64,000 nt of DNA from Paenarthrobacter sp. JL.01a (GCF_025452095.1 NZ_CP104877.1:1302001-1366000); one strand, 5' to 3'; shown: positions 52,329-62,783, numbered from the stretch's first letter. Numbers and translations: made by a program. Notes: generated by a model not told the origin, from the letters alone.

Positions 52329-55300
52329 GTGCACGTTACCGCCGTCGTAGTTTCCCACGACGGCGGTAACTACCTGCCCAGGACATTGGCGGCATTGTCG
52401 GACCAGACGCGTTCGGCAGATGCCGCCATTGGCATTGATACGGGGTCCACGGATAACTCCCTGGGCCTGCTCCGTGCTGCCTTCGGCGAAGGCAATGTCT
52501 CCACCTTCCACCAAGCGAAGTCCGGCTTCGGCGCCGCTGTCCGGTCGGGCCTGCAGGAGCTTGCCCCTGCAGGAACCAGGTCCGGCGACGGCCAGGCGGT
52601 GGAGTGGATCTGGCTCCTGCACGATGACGCCGCCCCGGCTCCGGATGCGCTGGCAGAGCTGCTCCACGCCGTGGAGCGCGCGCCGTCGGTGACCGTTGCC
52701 GGTTGCAAGCAGCTGGGTTGGGCCAACGAACGCCACCTCGTGGATGTTGGGCTTTCAACGAGCCGCTGGGCCGAGCGCCTCACCCTGATCGATGCCGATG
52801 AAGTGGACCAAGGGCAGTACGACGCCCGGTCGGACACGTTCGCCGTCAACTCGGCCGGAATGCTGATCCGCCGGGATGTCTGGGAGCAGTTGGACGGCTT
52901 CGATCCCGCGCTGCCCGGCAGCGGCGACGACGTCGATTTCTGCTGGCGGAATTGGCTGGCCGGCAACCGCGTGGTTGTCGTGCCCTCTGCCCGGATGTTC
53001 CATGTGGAGCACCGCCCCCAGGGCCTGGGCACGTCTTCGGCAGCCCGAAAAGCCCAGATCCACCTTCGGCTCAAGCACACGCCTTGGTGGAAGCTGCCTT
53101 TCCAGGCTGTTGGTGCCTTCTTCGGAGCTGTCGTCCGGCTGGTCCTGAGCATCCTGGTGAAGGAGCCGGGGTACGGCTTCTCGCAGTTCACGGCCACCAT
53201 TGCAGCGTTGGTCCGTCCTGTTGCGATTGCCCGGGGGCGCCGGGTCGCTGCAAGGACGCGGAGGGTCCATCGTTCCGTAGTGCGCGGCCTCCAGACTCCG
53301 ACGCGTGAGGTCCGGGCCCACCGGCGATCCCTGCTTGAAGCCATTCGCCCCGGCGAGGACTCCCAGCCCTCCAGCGACCTCCTGGCTCCCGAGCCCAGCG
53401 GAGATGCCGCAGATGACTTCACAGCACTGGCCACGAACGAGCGGGGCTGGGTAGGGACTGGCGCTGTTGCCGCAGCATGCATCGCCCTCGCTGCAGCTGT
53501 CGTTGGTTTGCTGGGGCTCCTTCGTTCCGGTCCTGTTACCGGGGGTGGGCTCCTGCCGCTCTCGCAATCCCCGGCGGAGATCTGGGCCAATGCATCCACC
53601 TGGTGGATTTCCCTTGGTGCCGGCCTGCCGGGCCATGGTGATCCGTTCGGCTACGTCTTGTGGATCCTGTCCCTCCTGGGCGGCGGGGACGGTAACGCGG
53701 CCATGGCGTGGCTCCTGATCCTCGCGATGCCGTTGTCCGCAGTTGGCGCCTGGTTTGCATCGGGCGCATTGACCACCAAACGCAGGTTCCGGACCGTCGC
53801 AGCCCTGGTGTGGGCAGGCGCTCCGACCCTCCTGATTTCCATCAATGAAGGCCGCATCGGCGCTTTGGTGGCCCACCTGATGATGCCGCTGCTGCTGCTC
53901 GCGTTGGTGCGGGCCTCGGGTTCGGCCATCGGACAATCGAAGGCACCGCATTCAGCGGCAGCCCAGGCACACGCAATGTCCGGTCCCAAGCCCGCTCCGG
54001 TCCGCAGCAAACCCGGCATTAACGGGACACCCTCGTGGACGGCAGCAGCGGCCGCAGGTTTGGCTATGGCTGTTGTCACGGCTTCGGCACCATCGTTGCT
54101 GGGCCCTGTCGTCGTCGCAGTCATCCTGGCTGCCGTGGTCCTGGGGAAGCGCGGCAAAACCATGTGGTGGTCGTTGCTGCCCACTCTTGCGTTGTTCCTT
54201 CCCTACGGCCTTTCCGTACTCGACAGGCCCCGCTCCCTGCTGGCCGATCCCGGGCTTCCCCTCGGTTTTGATGCGGCCCCGTTGTGGCAGCAGTTGCTCG
54301 GCCAGCCGGCGGCATTCAAGATCGACGGCGGCCTGACGGGACTTTCGCTGTTCGGTTCCGGCCCTGTGCCATGGGCGTTGATCCTGGCATTGCTCATTGG
54401 TGTGCCCGTGGTGCTGCTCGCCGTGGCGGCGTTGTTCCTGCCCGGTAAGCGCACAGCCCTGGCGCGGGTTTTCTGGTTGGCTGCCCTGGCCACCTTGGGA
54501 AGCGGCTGGCTCGTCGGGCACGTGGCCACGGGCGTCAACAACAACGTCATCGTTGGGCCCTTCACCGGCCCGTCCGTGTCTGCCTCCGGGATGCTGTTGC
54601 TCGGTGCTGCCTTGCTTGGCGCTGAGAAGATCTTCACTGCGAGCCGCAGAACCTCTGATGCTGCCCGCCGGAAGCTTCCGCTGCGACGCGCTGCTTCGGC
54701 CGTCGTGGTGATCCTGCTTGTTGCCGGGCCTTTGGCGGGAATGGGAGCCTGGGCTGCGCAGAACGTCCTCCAACCTTCGACCTCCACGGGCTCCCCGGCT
54801 TCCAAAACCCCGCAGTCGGCTTCGTCCCTGGGCGCCCACCGCCAAGTGTGGCCCACGGAGTCCGGCACGCTGCCCGCTACCGCCGTCGATCGTGGCCAAG
54901 GGCCAGAACGTACGCGAACCCTGGTGATCACCAGCGGAGAGCAAGGCGCATTCACGTCCTCACTCATGCGCGGAGCCGGAACAACGCTGGACAGCCTGTC
55001 CACGATCGCTTCGGCCAGGACCATCATTGGTGCACCGGGTCGTGAGGAACTTACGAGCGATGACGCAGCTACCGCATCCTTGCGGAGGGCCGTGGCTACG
55101 ATTGTGGCCAGCACGGGCGTGGATCCCCGTCCCGATCTCGAACAACTCGCTGCGGGTTTCGTAGTGCTCAAGGCCGCGGACAACGCCGACCAACTGACCG
55201 CGAGCAGGATCGACGCCGTCCCGGGGCTGGTTGCCGTGGGTCAAACGGATGCGGGCTGGCTGTGGCGGGTCGCCCCCCGCGGCCAAGCAGCTGCCAGTGC

Positions 55301-55700
55301 AGCTGATGCGGCGCATCGTGTCCGCATCGTCAATGGCCAAGGCGCCACAGTGGGGACGCTGCCTTCTGACGACGTTTCGGCAAAGGCCAGCGTTCCAGCC
55401 GGAGATGACGGCAGGAAAGTGGTCCTGGCCGAACGCGCTGATCCCGGCTGGTCGGCTGTGTTGGACGGCAAGCCGTTGACGGCGACAACGTCCGGGTGGT
55501 CGCAGGCATTTGACCTGCCGGCCGGTGGCGGCGAGCTGGAAATCCGCTACGCGAACCCGTGGGCTGTGTGGCTGGGGATCCTGCAGGTGGTGGTCATCGC
55601 ATTGACAGTCCTGCTGGCGATTCCCATGCCGGCCCGCCGTTCCCGCACGGGCATGTCGAGGGACGAAGTATCCCTCCGTAAGGAGTACAGCAGTGTCTGA
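52329..55700 (+). CDS. Giant membrane glycosyltransferase, GT2 domain plus polytopic region
   Basis: About 1123 residues. Residues ~1-260 are a family 2 glycosyltransferase: TAVVVSHDGGNYLPRTLAAL, the metal site LLHDDAAPAPD (98-100) and GSGDDVDFCWRNW. After a basic linker (~300-390) come at least ten spans to ~840, then a ~230-residue exported domain and a final span. The layout suggests transfer of a sugar from a lipid carrier and its handling across the membrane for a surface polysaccharide. Start GTG 52329 is tentative (AAGG very close). It follows whiB2 by 11 nt and overlaps the next gene by 8 bp. Confidence 0.85.
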   Translation: MHVTAVVVSHDGGNYLPRTLAALSDQTRSADAAIGIDTGSTDNSLGLLRAAFGEGNVSTFHQAKSGFGAAVRSGLQELAPAGTRSGDGQAVEWIWLLHDDAAPAPDALAELLHAVERAPSVTVAGCKQLGWANERHLVDVGLSTSRWAERLTLIDADEVDQGQYDARSDTFAVNSAGMLIRRDVWEQLDGFDPALPGSGDDVDFCWRNWLAGNRVVVVPSARMFHVEHRPQGLGTSSAARKAQIHLRLKHTPWWKLPFQAVGAFFGAVVRLVLSILVKEPGYGFSQFTATIAALVRPVAIARGRRVAARTRRVHRSVVRGLQTPTREVRAHRRSLLEAIRPGEDSQPSSDLLAPEPSGDAADDFTALATNERGWVGTGAVAAACIALAAAVVGLLGLLRSGPVTGGGLLPLSQSPAEIWANASTWWISLGAGLPGHGDPFGYVLWILSLLGGGDGNAAMAWLLILAMPLSAVGAWFASGALTTKRRFRTVAALVWAGAPTLLISINEGRIGALVAHLMMPLLLLALVRASGSAIGQSKAPHSAAAQAHAMSGPKPAPVRSKPGINGTPSWTAAAAAGLAMAVVTASAPSLLGPVVVAVILAAVVLGKRGKTMWWSLLPTLALFLPYGLSVLDRPRSLLADPGLPLGFDAAPLWQQLLGQPAAFKIDGGLTGLSLFGSGPVPWALILALLIGVPVVLLAVAALFLPGKRTALARVFWLAALATLGSGWLVGHVATGVNNNVIVGPFTGPSVSASGMLLLGAALLGAEKIFTASRRTSDAARRKLPLRRAASAVVVILLVAGPLAGMGAWAAQNVLQPSTSTGSPASKTPQSASSLGAHRQVWPTESGTLPATAVDRGQGPERTRTLVITSGEQGAFTSSLMRGAGTTLDSLSTIASARTIIGAPGREELTSDDAATASLRRAVATIVASTGVDPRPDLEQLAAGFVVLKAADNADQLTASRIDAVPGLVAVGQTDAGWLWRVAPRGQAAASAADAAHRVRIVNGQGATVGTLPSDDVSAKASVPAGDDGRKVVLAERADPGWSAVLDGKPLTATTSGWSQAFDLPAGGGELEIRYANPWAVWLGILQVVVIALTVLLAIPMPARRSRTGMSRDEVSLRKEYSSV

Positions 55701-57393
55701 GGACCAGAAAAACAAGGCCGACGAAGCCAAACCGGCGGCTGAGGCGAATCCGGCCGAGGACTCCTCCCGCAGCGAGAAGCCCTCCCGCAGCGAAAAGTCC
55801 TCCCGCGCTAAGGGTCCGCGGCGGTCCAACTCGGGCATGGTTACCGGGGTGCTCTCGGCTGTGGTCATCCTGGCTGCCGGCGGAGGCGCTGTGGCTGCCA
55901 CGTCCATGGTTCCCGGCCCTTCCGGCGGTACCGGCACCGACATCCGTCAGGCTGACGTTCCGGCCGGCCGGGCCCTCGGAGTCTGCCCCGAACCGGCGCG
56001 GCTGGTCAGCGGGACGGTGGTCGGTACGGACGCCGATTTCAGTCCCGTCTCGACCACGGCCTCAAGTGCCCTCAATGCTGTGGTCCTGAGCAACCCCGCT
56101 GGAACTGTTCCGGGCAGCAAGGTCACCGCCCTGGGTGGCGGGGCAGTGGCAGAGATCGCCAAGACTCCCACGAGCACACCTACGCCGACGGCGGGGCCAC
56201 CGGTTCTTGCAGCGGGCGTGGCGTCCATCAGTCCCGTGACCTCGCCATCTGTGGTGGAAGCAGCGCCCCTTGGAAACGAGCAGGCGTCCATGGCCGCCAA
56301 CCTCAGCTATTCGGCCACGGACGGCGACCTCCGTGGCCTGGCGTCTGCGCAGTGCCAGCCGCCGAGCAATGATTCGTGGTTGCAGGGGGCGAACACATCC
56401 GTTGGCCGCACCGCGGTGCTCAACCTGAGTAACCCCTCGGAAACCCCGGCCACGGTGAACCTTGACCTCTTCGGCTACGAAGGCCAGATCCAGGCCCCGG
56501 GCGCCAGGGGACTGCTGGTAGCTCCCGGAACCACCCGGTCCTTGAACCTTGCAGGGCTGGCCCCCGGAGAATCGCAGCTGGCTGTCCACGTACGCAGCAC
56601 GGGCGGTCCGGTGGCGGGAATCATTCAGCAAAGTGTGCTGCGTGGGCTCGCTCCCGGGGGAGTCGAGTACCTTTCCCCGGGCGACGGGCCTTCGAACGTC
56701 CAGGTGATGTCCGGCGTCGACATCCAGGACGCCGATGGGATCAAAGCCCTCTCCGCAAAGCCCGGGTTCTCAGACGCAGTGCCGGCCCTCCAGATCGCTG
56801 TTCCCGGTTCAACGGACGCAGTGGTGCAGGTCAGCCTGTACGGCGCCAATGGCGAGCGGAAGCTTCCCAACGGGGGAGTGGTCACGGTCAAGGGTGGTTC
56901 CGTAGCCACGATGAATCTTGATGGCGTTCCGGCCGGCAGTTACACAGTCCGTGCCAGCTCAGACGTTTCGTTTGTGGCATCGACCAGGGTTACCCGTGGC
57001 GCGAAGGCTGAAGACGCCACGGATTTTGCGTGGTCACCGGCATCGGCGCGGCTGGGTAGCCAGCACCTGGTGGCCGTTCCACGTGATGGGGTACGCTCCC
57101 TGAGCTTTGGAGTGCCCGAGGGTCGCGCCACGGTCAACTACGCTCCTGTCACGGCCGACGGCAAGGTAGGCAAGGCCGTTGACCTGGACCTTGCCGGTGG
57201 CACCACATCGGTGATCGAGCTCCCGGCAAAGTCAGGGGACACGGTGATTGCGGGCTACGTGGTTTCCGCCGCCGGCGATCCCGTCTACGGCGCGATGCTC
57301 CTTGGAAAACAGGGCCGGAATGACGTGTCCGTGGTGGCGATCCAGGATGCTGCGGCCGGACTCGAGAAGGTTCCCGTCACGGTGGGCTACTAA
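55693..57393 (+). CDS. DUF5719 exported protein
   Basis: 566 residues. A charged, Ser/Lys/Glu-rich cytoplasmic N-terminus (~1-48) precedes one span (~50-70) and a large exported domain of repeated beta-rich segments such as VLNLSNPSETPATVNLDLFGYEG and GLLVAPGTTRSLNLAGLAPGES, as in DUF5719. Two Cys (GVCPEP; AQCQPP) may pair. GTG 55693 with TAAGGAG upstream overlaps the GT2 stop by 8 bp, so both are made together and probably act together at the surface. No enzymatic motif seen. Confidence 0.82.
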   Translation: MSEDQKNKADEAKPAAEANPAEDSSRSEKPSRSEKSSRAKGPRRSNSGMVTGVLSAVVILAAGGGAVAATSMVPGPSGGTGTDIRQADVPAGRALGVCPEPARLVSGTVVGTDADFSPVSTTASSALNAVVLSNPAGTVPGSKVTALGGGAVAEIAKTPTSTPTPTAGPPVLAAGVASISPVTSPSVVEAAPLGNEQASMAANLSYSATDGDLRGLASAQCQPPSNDSWLQGANTSVGRTAVLNLSNPSETPATVNLDLFGYEGQIQAPGARGLLVAPGTTRSLNLAGLAPGESQLAVHVRSTGGPVAGIIQQSVLRGLAPGGVEYLSPGDGPSNVQVMSGVDIQDADGIKALSAKPGFSDAVPALQIAVPGSTDAVVQVSLYGANGERKLPNGGVVTVKGGSVATMNLDGVPAGSYTVRASSDVSFVASTRVTRGAKAEDATDFAWSPASARLGSQHLVAVPRDGVRSLSFGVPEGRATVNYAPVTADGKVGKAVDLDLAGGTTSVIELPAKSGDTVIAGYVVSAAGDPVYGAMLLGKQGRNDVSVVAIQDAAAGLEKVPVTVGY

Positions 57394-57400
57394 CCGGCGG

Positions 57401-57919
57401 TTACTGGTAGCGGCGACGGTACACGGGGTCCAGCGTCTCCGGCGGTACCCCCAGCATTTCCGCCGTGTATTCCACCACGACGTCGTGGACCAGGTCCTGC
57501 AGTTCGTCACGGGTGGTGGTGCCTTGCTCCACCACCCGGCGGAAGACCGTGATCATGGGCGGTTCGCCGCGACCACCGGGAGTATAGGCACCCATGGGAG
57601 CCGGGTTGCCAGAGGCGACCAGTTGTTCCAAATTTGGCGGGATCTCATCGACGGCGAAAAGGACACCGTCCAGCTGTTTGCCCCACATGTCCTGGAGACG
57701 TTCGGCGGAGTCGAGCACCATGTCGTCGAACCGCTCGGAACGCGTGCGGAAACCTGGAAGGTTGGGAAGCATCAGCTCACCGCGCAGCCCCCTGCCATGG
57801 CGGTTGCGCCGGCGCTGCCGGAATCCCCGCACGCCCGGTCCGGCGTGTCCCTCTGTCTGATCGCCATCGGCGTCAGTCCACCGGACGGTAAATCCGGGAA
57901 CATGTGGCTGTGACTGCAT
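57401..57919 (-). CDS. Zincin-like metallopeptidase family protein with degenerate active site
   Basis: 172 residues of the minimal-MMP-like Zincin_1 family (RSERFDDMVLDSAERL, LFAVDEIPP, GEPPMITVFRRVVEQ). Where active members have HEIGHHFG, this protein has VHDVVVEYTAEMLGV: H145 remains, but the catalytic Glu is D146 and the second His is V149. Peptidase activity is therefore doubtful. ATG 57919 follows TAAAGT (57931-57926) by 6 nt, a leaderless start; an internal ATG at residue 50 would remove an Arg-rich N-terminus. Converges with the DUF5719 gene. Confidence 0.8.
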   Translation of the reverse strand: MQSQPHVPGFTVRWTDADGDQTEGHAGPGVRGFRQRRRNRHGRGLRGELMLPNLPGFRTRSERFDDMVLDSAERLQDMWGKQLDGVLFAVDEIPPNLEQLVASGNPAPMGAYTPGGRGEPPMITVFRRVVEQGTTTRDELQDLVHDVVVEYTAEMLGVPPETLDPVYRRRYQ

Positions 57920-57931
57920 ATATCGACTTTA
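57920..57931 (-). promoter_or_regulatory. Leaderless promoter of zincin-like gene
   Basis: Minus-strand TAAAGT (57931-57926), 6 nt CGATAT, ATG 57919; the same hexamer as the carbonic anhydrase promoter. Confidence 0.5.
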
Positions 57932-58060
57932 GTCCCGGGTAACGGCCAGCGCGACATCATTGTCCGCACCGCGCCGAAGTCGCCGAAACCACGCGATCAT
58001 TGGCAGCCACGGGGCCTCAATGCGCGCCACAGGAACCAAGTGGCGCTAATCTGGGATGTT

Positions 58061-58438
58061 GTGGGTGCTATTCGTCAGTGTTCGAGATCAGCCTGCCGCC
58101 AGTCCGCGGTGGCCACTTTGACGTACGTGTACGCGGACTCAACAGCTGTCCTCGGGCCGCTTGCCACGTATGCGGAGCCGCACGCGTACGACCTCTGCAC
58201 ACAGCACGCCGACAGCCTCACCGTCCCACGCGGCTGGGAAGTGCTGCGTTTGGCGATGCCCACGACGCCCCCGCAACCTGGCCCGGACGATCTCCTGGCG
58301 CTGGCGAACGCTGTCCGCGAGGCAGCATCCGCGGCCCCGGAGACCCCTGCCCGCCAAAGCCACCCCCACATCGAAGCCCCGGCCAGTGCCGAGGGCACAC
58401 GGCGGGGCCACCTCCGCATTCTCCGCGAGCCGTCCTAA
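58061..58438 (+). CDS. DUF3499 protein
   Basis: 125 residues, actinobacterial family DUF3499 of unknown function. The conserved start IRQCSRSACRQSAVATLTYVYADSTAVLGPLA and YAEPHAYDLCTQHA give three Cys and two His that look like a small zinc-binding module; the remaining ~60 residues are Ala/Pro-rich. GTG 58061 lies about 8 nt after TAATCT, a near-leaderless arrangement. In mycobacteria it stands beside manB and the zincin gene; manB is missing here. Confidence 0.82.
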   Translation: MGAIRQCSRSACRQSAVATLTYVYADSTAVLGPLATYAEPHAYDLCTQHADSLTVPRGWEVLRLAMPTTPPQPGPDDLLALANAVREAASAAPETPARQSHPHIEAPASAEGTRRGHLRILREPS

Positions 58439-58460
58439 GGCTCCACCGCCCTTGGAGCGG

Positions 58461-58486
58461 ACGACGGCGGCCTGTACCGCCGTCGT
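58461..58486 (+). terminator. Hairpin after DUF3499 gene
   Basis: Perfect 10-bp stem ACGACGGCGG/CCGCCGTCGT with a 6-nt loop; no T tract. Confidence 0.45.
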
Positions 58487-58596
58487 GACCCAAACCGTCG
58501 CCGTGATCCAAAGCCTGCGGTCCCGCGCGGTAGTCTGGAAGCTGCAGATAAATCCGCCAGCGGCGCCAGGCCGGCGCCACCCAGGGAGCATCATTC

Positions 58597-58815
58597 ATGC
58601 CAAAGGTCAGTCCTGAACTGTTGTCCATCCTGCGTTGCCCCGTGACGGGTTCACCGCTGGTCCAGGAGGGCGAGGAGCTGGTTTCGACAGCTGAAGCCGC
58701 GGACGGGGTCAAGCTCCGCTACTCGATCGAGGACGGGATTCCGCTTTTGCTGCCTCCGGAACTTCTGGCTGCTTCCGGCGCGGCCGGCCCGGGCCAGCAC
58801 GAGTCCAAGGCCTAG
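58597..58815 (+). CDS. Trm112-family small protein
   Basis: 72 residues. The Trm112/YcaR fold is indicated by [23 protein letters not shown] and the closing [15 protein letters not shown]. Only one Cys of the usual zinc set remains, so metal binding is unlikely. Eukaryotic Trm112 activates methyltransferases; its position just before ahcY (S-adenosylhomocysteine removal) is suggestive but not proof. GGGAG lies 8 nt upstream; TAGTCT (58531-58536) may be its -10 box, and a GGCGCC/GGCGCC hairpin (58562-58578) sits in the leader. Confidence 0.85.
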   Translation: MPKVSPELLSILRCPVTGSPLVQEGEELVSTAEAADGVKLRYSIEDGIPLLLPPELLAASGAAGPGQHESKA

Positions 58816-58886
58816 CAGCCCGTTTTCTTACCGGGCATCGCTTCAGAACCCACGTTTTCACACCCGCACGGCACCTAAGGACTTCC

Positions 58887-60365
<1,479 letters not shown>

Positions 60366-60394
60366 GGGCTCCGGTAATCCACAATCGATGGAGA

Positions 60395-60429
60395 AAGGCC
60401 GGTCACGCGATCAGCGTGACCGGCCTTTC
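60395..60429 (+). terminator. Terminator after ahcY
   Basis: Perfect 15-bp stem (60395-60409 with 60415-60429), loop GATCA, ending in TTT. Confidence 0.85.
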
Positions 60430-60432
60430 GAC

Positions 60433-60438
60433 TAGAAT
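60433..60438 (+). promoter_or_regulatory. -10 box of L,D-transpeptidase gene
   Basis: TAGAAT immediately after the ahcY terminator; leader about 26 nt to ATG 60471. Confidence 0.45.
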
Positions 60439-60470
60439 TGGGTATTCAGTATGGCTTGCCGGGGGACAGG

Positions 60471-61703
60471 ATGACGGGAAACATGACGGAAGTCGCCAAA
60501 CGGAAAACAGGCAAGGTCCTTGCCATCATTGGGATCTGCGCGGCCATTGCCGTGGGCGGAATTGGCGTGGCCACCGTGCCTGGACTGCTGCCCGGATCCT
60601 CGCAGGACACCGCCACCGCCCCGTCTCCCACCCCGACCGTGGAGGCCAAACCCGTCGAGGTAGGGATCACCCCGCTGGACGGCGCGGTGGAGTGGAACCC
60701 GGTGGTGGGCCCCCAGCTCAAGGCAGTCAACGGCAAGGTCAAAAATGTCGTGTTGACTCCTGTTGACGGCGGTGCGCCGGTGGTTGGCAAGATCAGCCCG
60801 GATGGCACCACCTGGACCACCCAGGAAGTGCTGAAGTTCAAGACCAAGTACAACTATTCCTACACGGTGGTGGACACCGCCGGGAAGGAAACCACCAAGT
60901 CACAGACCTTCACCACGGTGTCGGCCGCGTATGAGGCAGACGCGTCCATCTACCCCCGGAATGGCACCACGGCGGGGTCCGGCCAGCCCATCGAAATCAA
61001 CTTCAGTGAGCCCATTGTGGACAAAGCTGCCATGGAGAAGCGTGTGGCCATCACTGTCTCCTCCGGCCAACCCGTGGCGTGGCATTGGTACTCGGACAAG
61101 AAGGTGCGCATCCGCCCGGAGGCATTCTGGGCCTCCGGTACCACGGTGACCGTGGATATGAAGCTGCTGGGTGTCGATTTCGGCAACAACATGATCGGCA
61201 ACGGGGACGTCGTGTCCACTTTCACCACCGGGCCGCAGCGGATAGCAGTGGTGGACGACACCACCAAGACCATGAACGTTTACTCCGACGGTCAACTGGT
61301 CCACACGGCACCCGTGTCCCTCGGCGGTGAGGACTGGTTGTCGCCCACCGGCTACGCGGTCATCCTCGAGCAGGAACGCAAATCCAACTTCAACGCCGGC
61401 AGCATCGGCCTCAAGCCCGGAGACAAGGGCTACTACCCGCCGATGGTGGTGGACTATGCCAACCGCCTGACGTGGTCCGGAGTCTACGTCCACCAGGCGC
61501 TGGAGGCAGCGTGGGGAGCAATCGGCCGGGTGAACGTCTCACACGGCTGCGTAGGTTTGCTGCCGGATGACGCGGCGTGGTTCTTCAACAACATGAAGAC
61601 TGGCGACGTTGTGCAAATCCTGAACACCGGAGCACCGGCTGTTGAACCCCTGGAAGGTTTCGGCGACTGGAACATTCCCTGGGCCAGCTACGCCCAGCGG
61701 TAA
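60471..61703 (+). CDS. L,D-transpeptidase with Ig-like domains
   Basis: Exported enzyme making 3-3 cross-links in peptidoglycan, 410 residues. A membrane anchor/signal segment (~15-38) is followed by two Ig-like domains (~55-265; WNPVVGPQLKAVNGKVKNV, then ASIYPRNGTTAGSGQPIEINF) and the YkuD domain from ~270. The catalytic Cys is C360 in VNVSHGCVGLLPDDAAWFF, with the upstream catalytic His in YVHQALEAAW. The layout matches LdtMt2 of mycobacteria. ATG 60471 with GGGGGACAGG upstream; ATG 60483 is possible. Confidence 0.93.
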   Translation: MTGNMTEVAKRKTGKVLAIIGICAAIAVGGIGVATVPGLLPGSSQDTATAPSPTPTVEAKPVEVGITPLDGAVEWNPVVGPQLKAVNGKVKNVVLTPVDGGAPVVGKISPDGTTWTTQEVLKFKTKYNYSYTVVDTAGKETTKSQTFTTVSAAYEADASIYPRNGTTAGSGQPIEINFSEPIVDKAAMEKRVAITVSSGQPVAWHWYSDKKVRIRPEAFWASGTTVTVDMKLLGVDFGNNMIGNGDVVSTFTTGPQRIAVVDDTTKTMNVYSDGQLVHTAPVSLGGEDWLSPTGYAVILEQERKSNFNAGSIGLKPGDKGYYPPMVVDYANRLTWSGVYVHQALEAAWGAIGRVNVSHGCVGLLPDDAAWFFNNMKTGDVVQILNTGAPAVEPLEGFGDWNIPWASYAQR

Positions 61704-61741
61704 TCCAGCTGTTAGGATCGGCGCAGTGATTATTTCTTGCG

Positions 61742-61772
61742 CTCTTTGACCCGGACTTCTCTTTGACCCGGA
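61742..61772 (+). repeat. 14-bp tandem direct repeat
   Basis: CTCTTTGACCCGGA occurs at 61742-61755 and 61759-61772 (period 17) in the non-coding gap after the transpeptidase gene. Confidence 0.7.
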
Positions 61773-61842
61773 TTTTCCGTGCCGACCAGCTGTTGGCCTC
61801 CGGTTTTGTGCTGCCCTCCATCGTGATGACAGGCGTCCCTTA

Positions 61843-61866
61843 GGGGAACCCGCTGACGGGTTCCCC
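61843..61866 (+). terminator. Hairpin before pentapeptide gene
   Basis: Perfect 9-bp stem GGGGAACCC/GGGTTCCCC, 6-nt loop; may end the transpeptidase transcript. Confidence 0.5.
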
Positions 61867-61907
61867 AGCTCCTTCCATCGGACCCACTTCATCACCTGGA
61901 GCACCAC

Positions 61908-62783
61908 ATGACCACTGAACCAAACCTTCGCCCCGACTGCGGCAACTGCTTCGCGCTGTGCTGCACTGCGCTGGGATTCACCCGCTCTGCGGATTTCGCC
62001 ATCGACAAGCCTGCCGCTTCGCCGTGCCCAAGCCTGGGTGTGGACTTCTCCTGCACCATCCATCAGCGGCTGCGGCCCCGTGGGTTCACGGGCTGCACGG
62101 TTTTTGATTGTTTCGGCGCCGGGCAGCTGGTTTCCCAGCACACCTTCGGCGGGACCAGTTGGCGGGAACGCCCCGCTTCCGCGCCCGGAATGTTTGCCGT
62201 GTTCAAAATCGTCAAGCAGCTCCACGAAATGCTCTGGTACCTGGACGAAGCCCGGCAGCGGACCTTCGATCCCGATCTCGCCACGGCGGCAGCCAGCCTT
62301 GCCCAGCACGTGGCGGACACCGCCCGTGGTGACGCCACCACGGTCCTGGAGGCCGACGTCGAAACCCTCCATGGGCAGGTGCGGAACCTCCTCATGGAGG
62401 TCAGCGAGGAGCTGCGCGCTTCCTACGGAGCGGACGAACGGCACGTGCCCGACGGCGGCCTGCAGCCAGGTGCCGACCTGATGGGCGCCCGGCTGGCGAA
62501 CCTCAGCCTTTGCGGTGTGGACCTGCGCGGTTCCTACCTGATAGGGGCCAAGCTGACCGGCAGTGACCTGTCGGCAGCGGACTTGCTGGGGGCGGATCTT
62601 CGCGGAGCGGAGTTGTCGGGCGCTGACCTTTCCGCAGCGCTCTACCTGACGCAGCCGCAGATCAACGCAGCTGAAGGCAACTCACGGACGCTTCTGCCTC
62701 CCCGGCTCCACAGGCCGGATCACTGGGGCGATTCTGTGCCGGACAGTGACTCTGGGCCGAACCCTGACTCTGCGCCGAATTAG
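61908..62783 (+). CDS. Cys-rich YkgJ-like domain plus pentapeptide repeats
   Basis: 291 residues. The N-terminal ~75 residues hold seven to eight Cys (DCGNCFALCCTALGF; CPSLGVDFSCTIH; GCTVFDCFGAGQ), resembling the zinc/iron-chelating YkgJ family. A helical middle (~100-170) leads to pentapeptide repeats at ~195-250 (ADLMGARLANLSLCGVDL; GADLRGAELSGADLSAA), which form a right-handed beta helix. Such repeats sometimes mimic DNA, but no target is implied. The stop codon overlaps that of the convergent RDD gene by 3 nt. Confidence 0.85.
   Translation: MTTEPNLRPDCGNCFALCCTALGFTRSADFAIDKPAASPCPSLGVDFSCTIHQRLRPRGFTGCTVFDCFGAGQLVSQHTFGGTSWRERPASAPGMFAVFKIVKQLHEMLWYLDEARQRTFDPDLATAAASLAQHVADTARGDATTVLEADVETLHGQVRNLLMEVSEELRASYGADERHVPDGGLQPGADLMGARLANLSLCGVDLRGSYLIGAKLTGSDLSAADLLGADLRGAELSGADLSAALYLTQPQINAAEGNSRTLLPPRLHRPDHWGDSVPDSDSGPNPDSAPN

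Noticed and set aside
58816..58886. SAH riboswitch upstream of ahcY
   Set aside because: The gap is only 71 nt and none of the conserved riboswitch segments are present.
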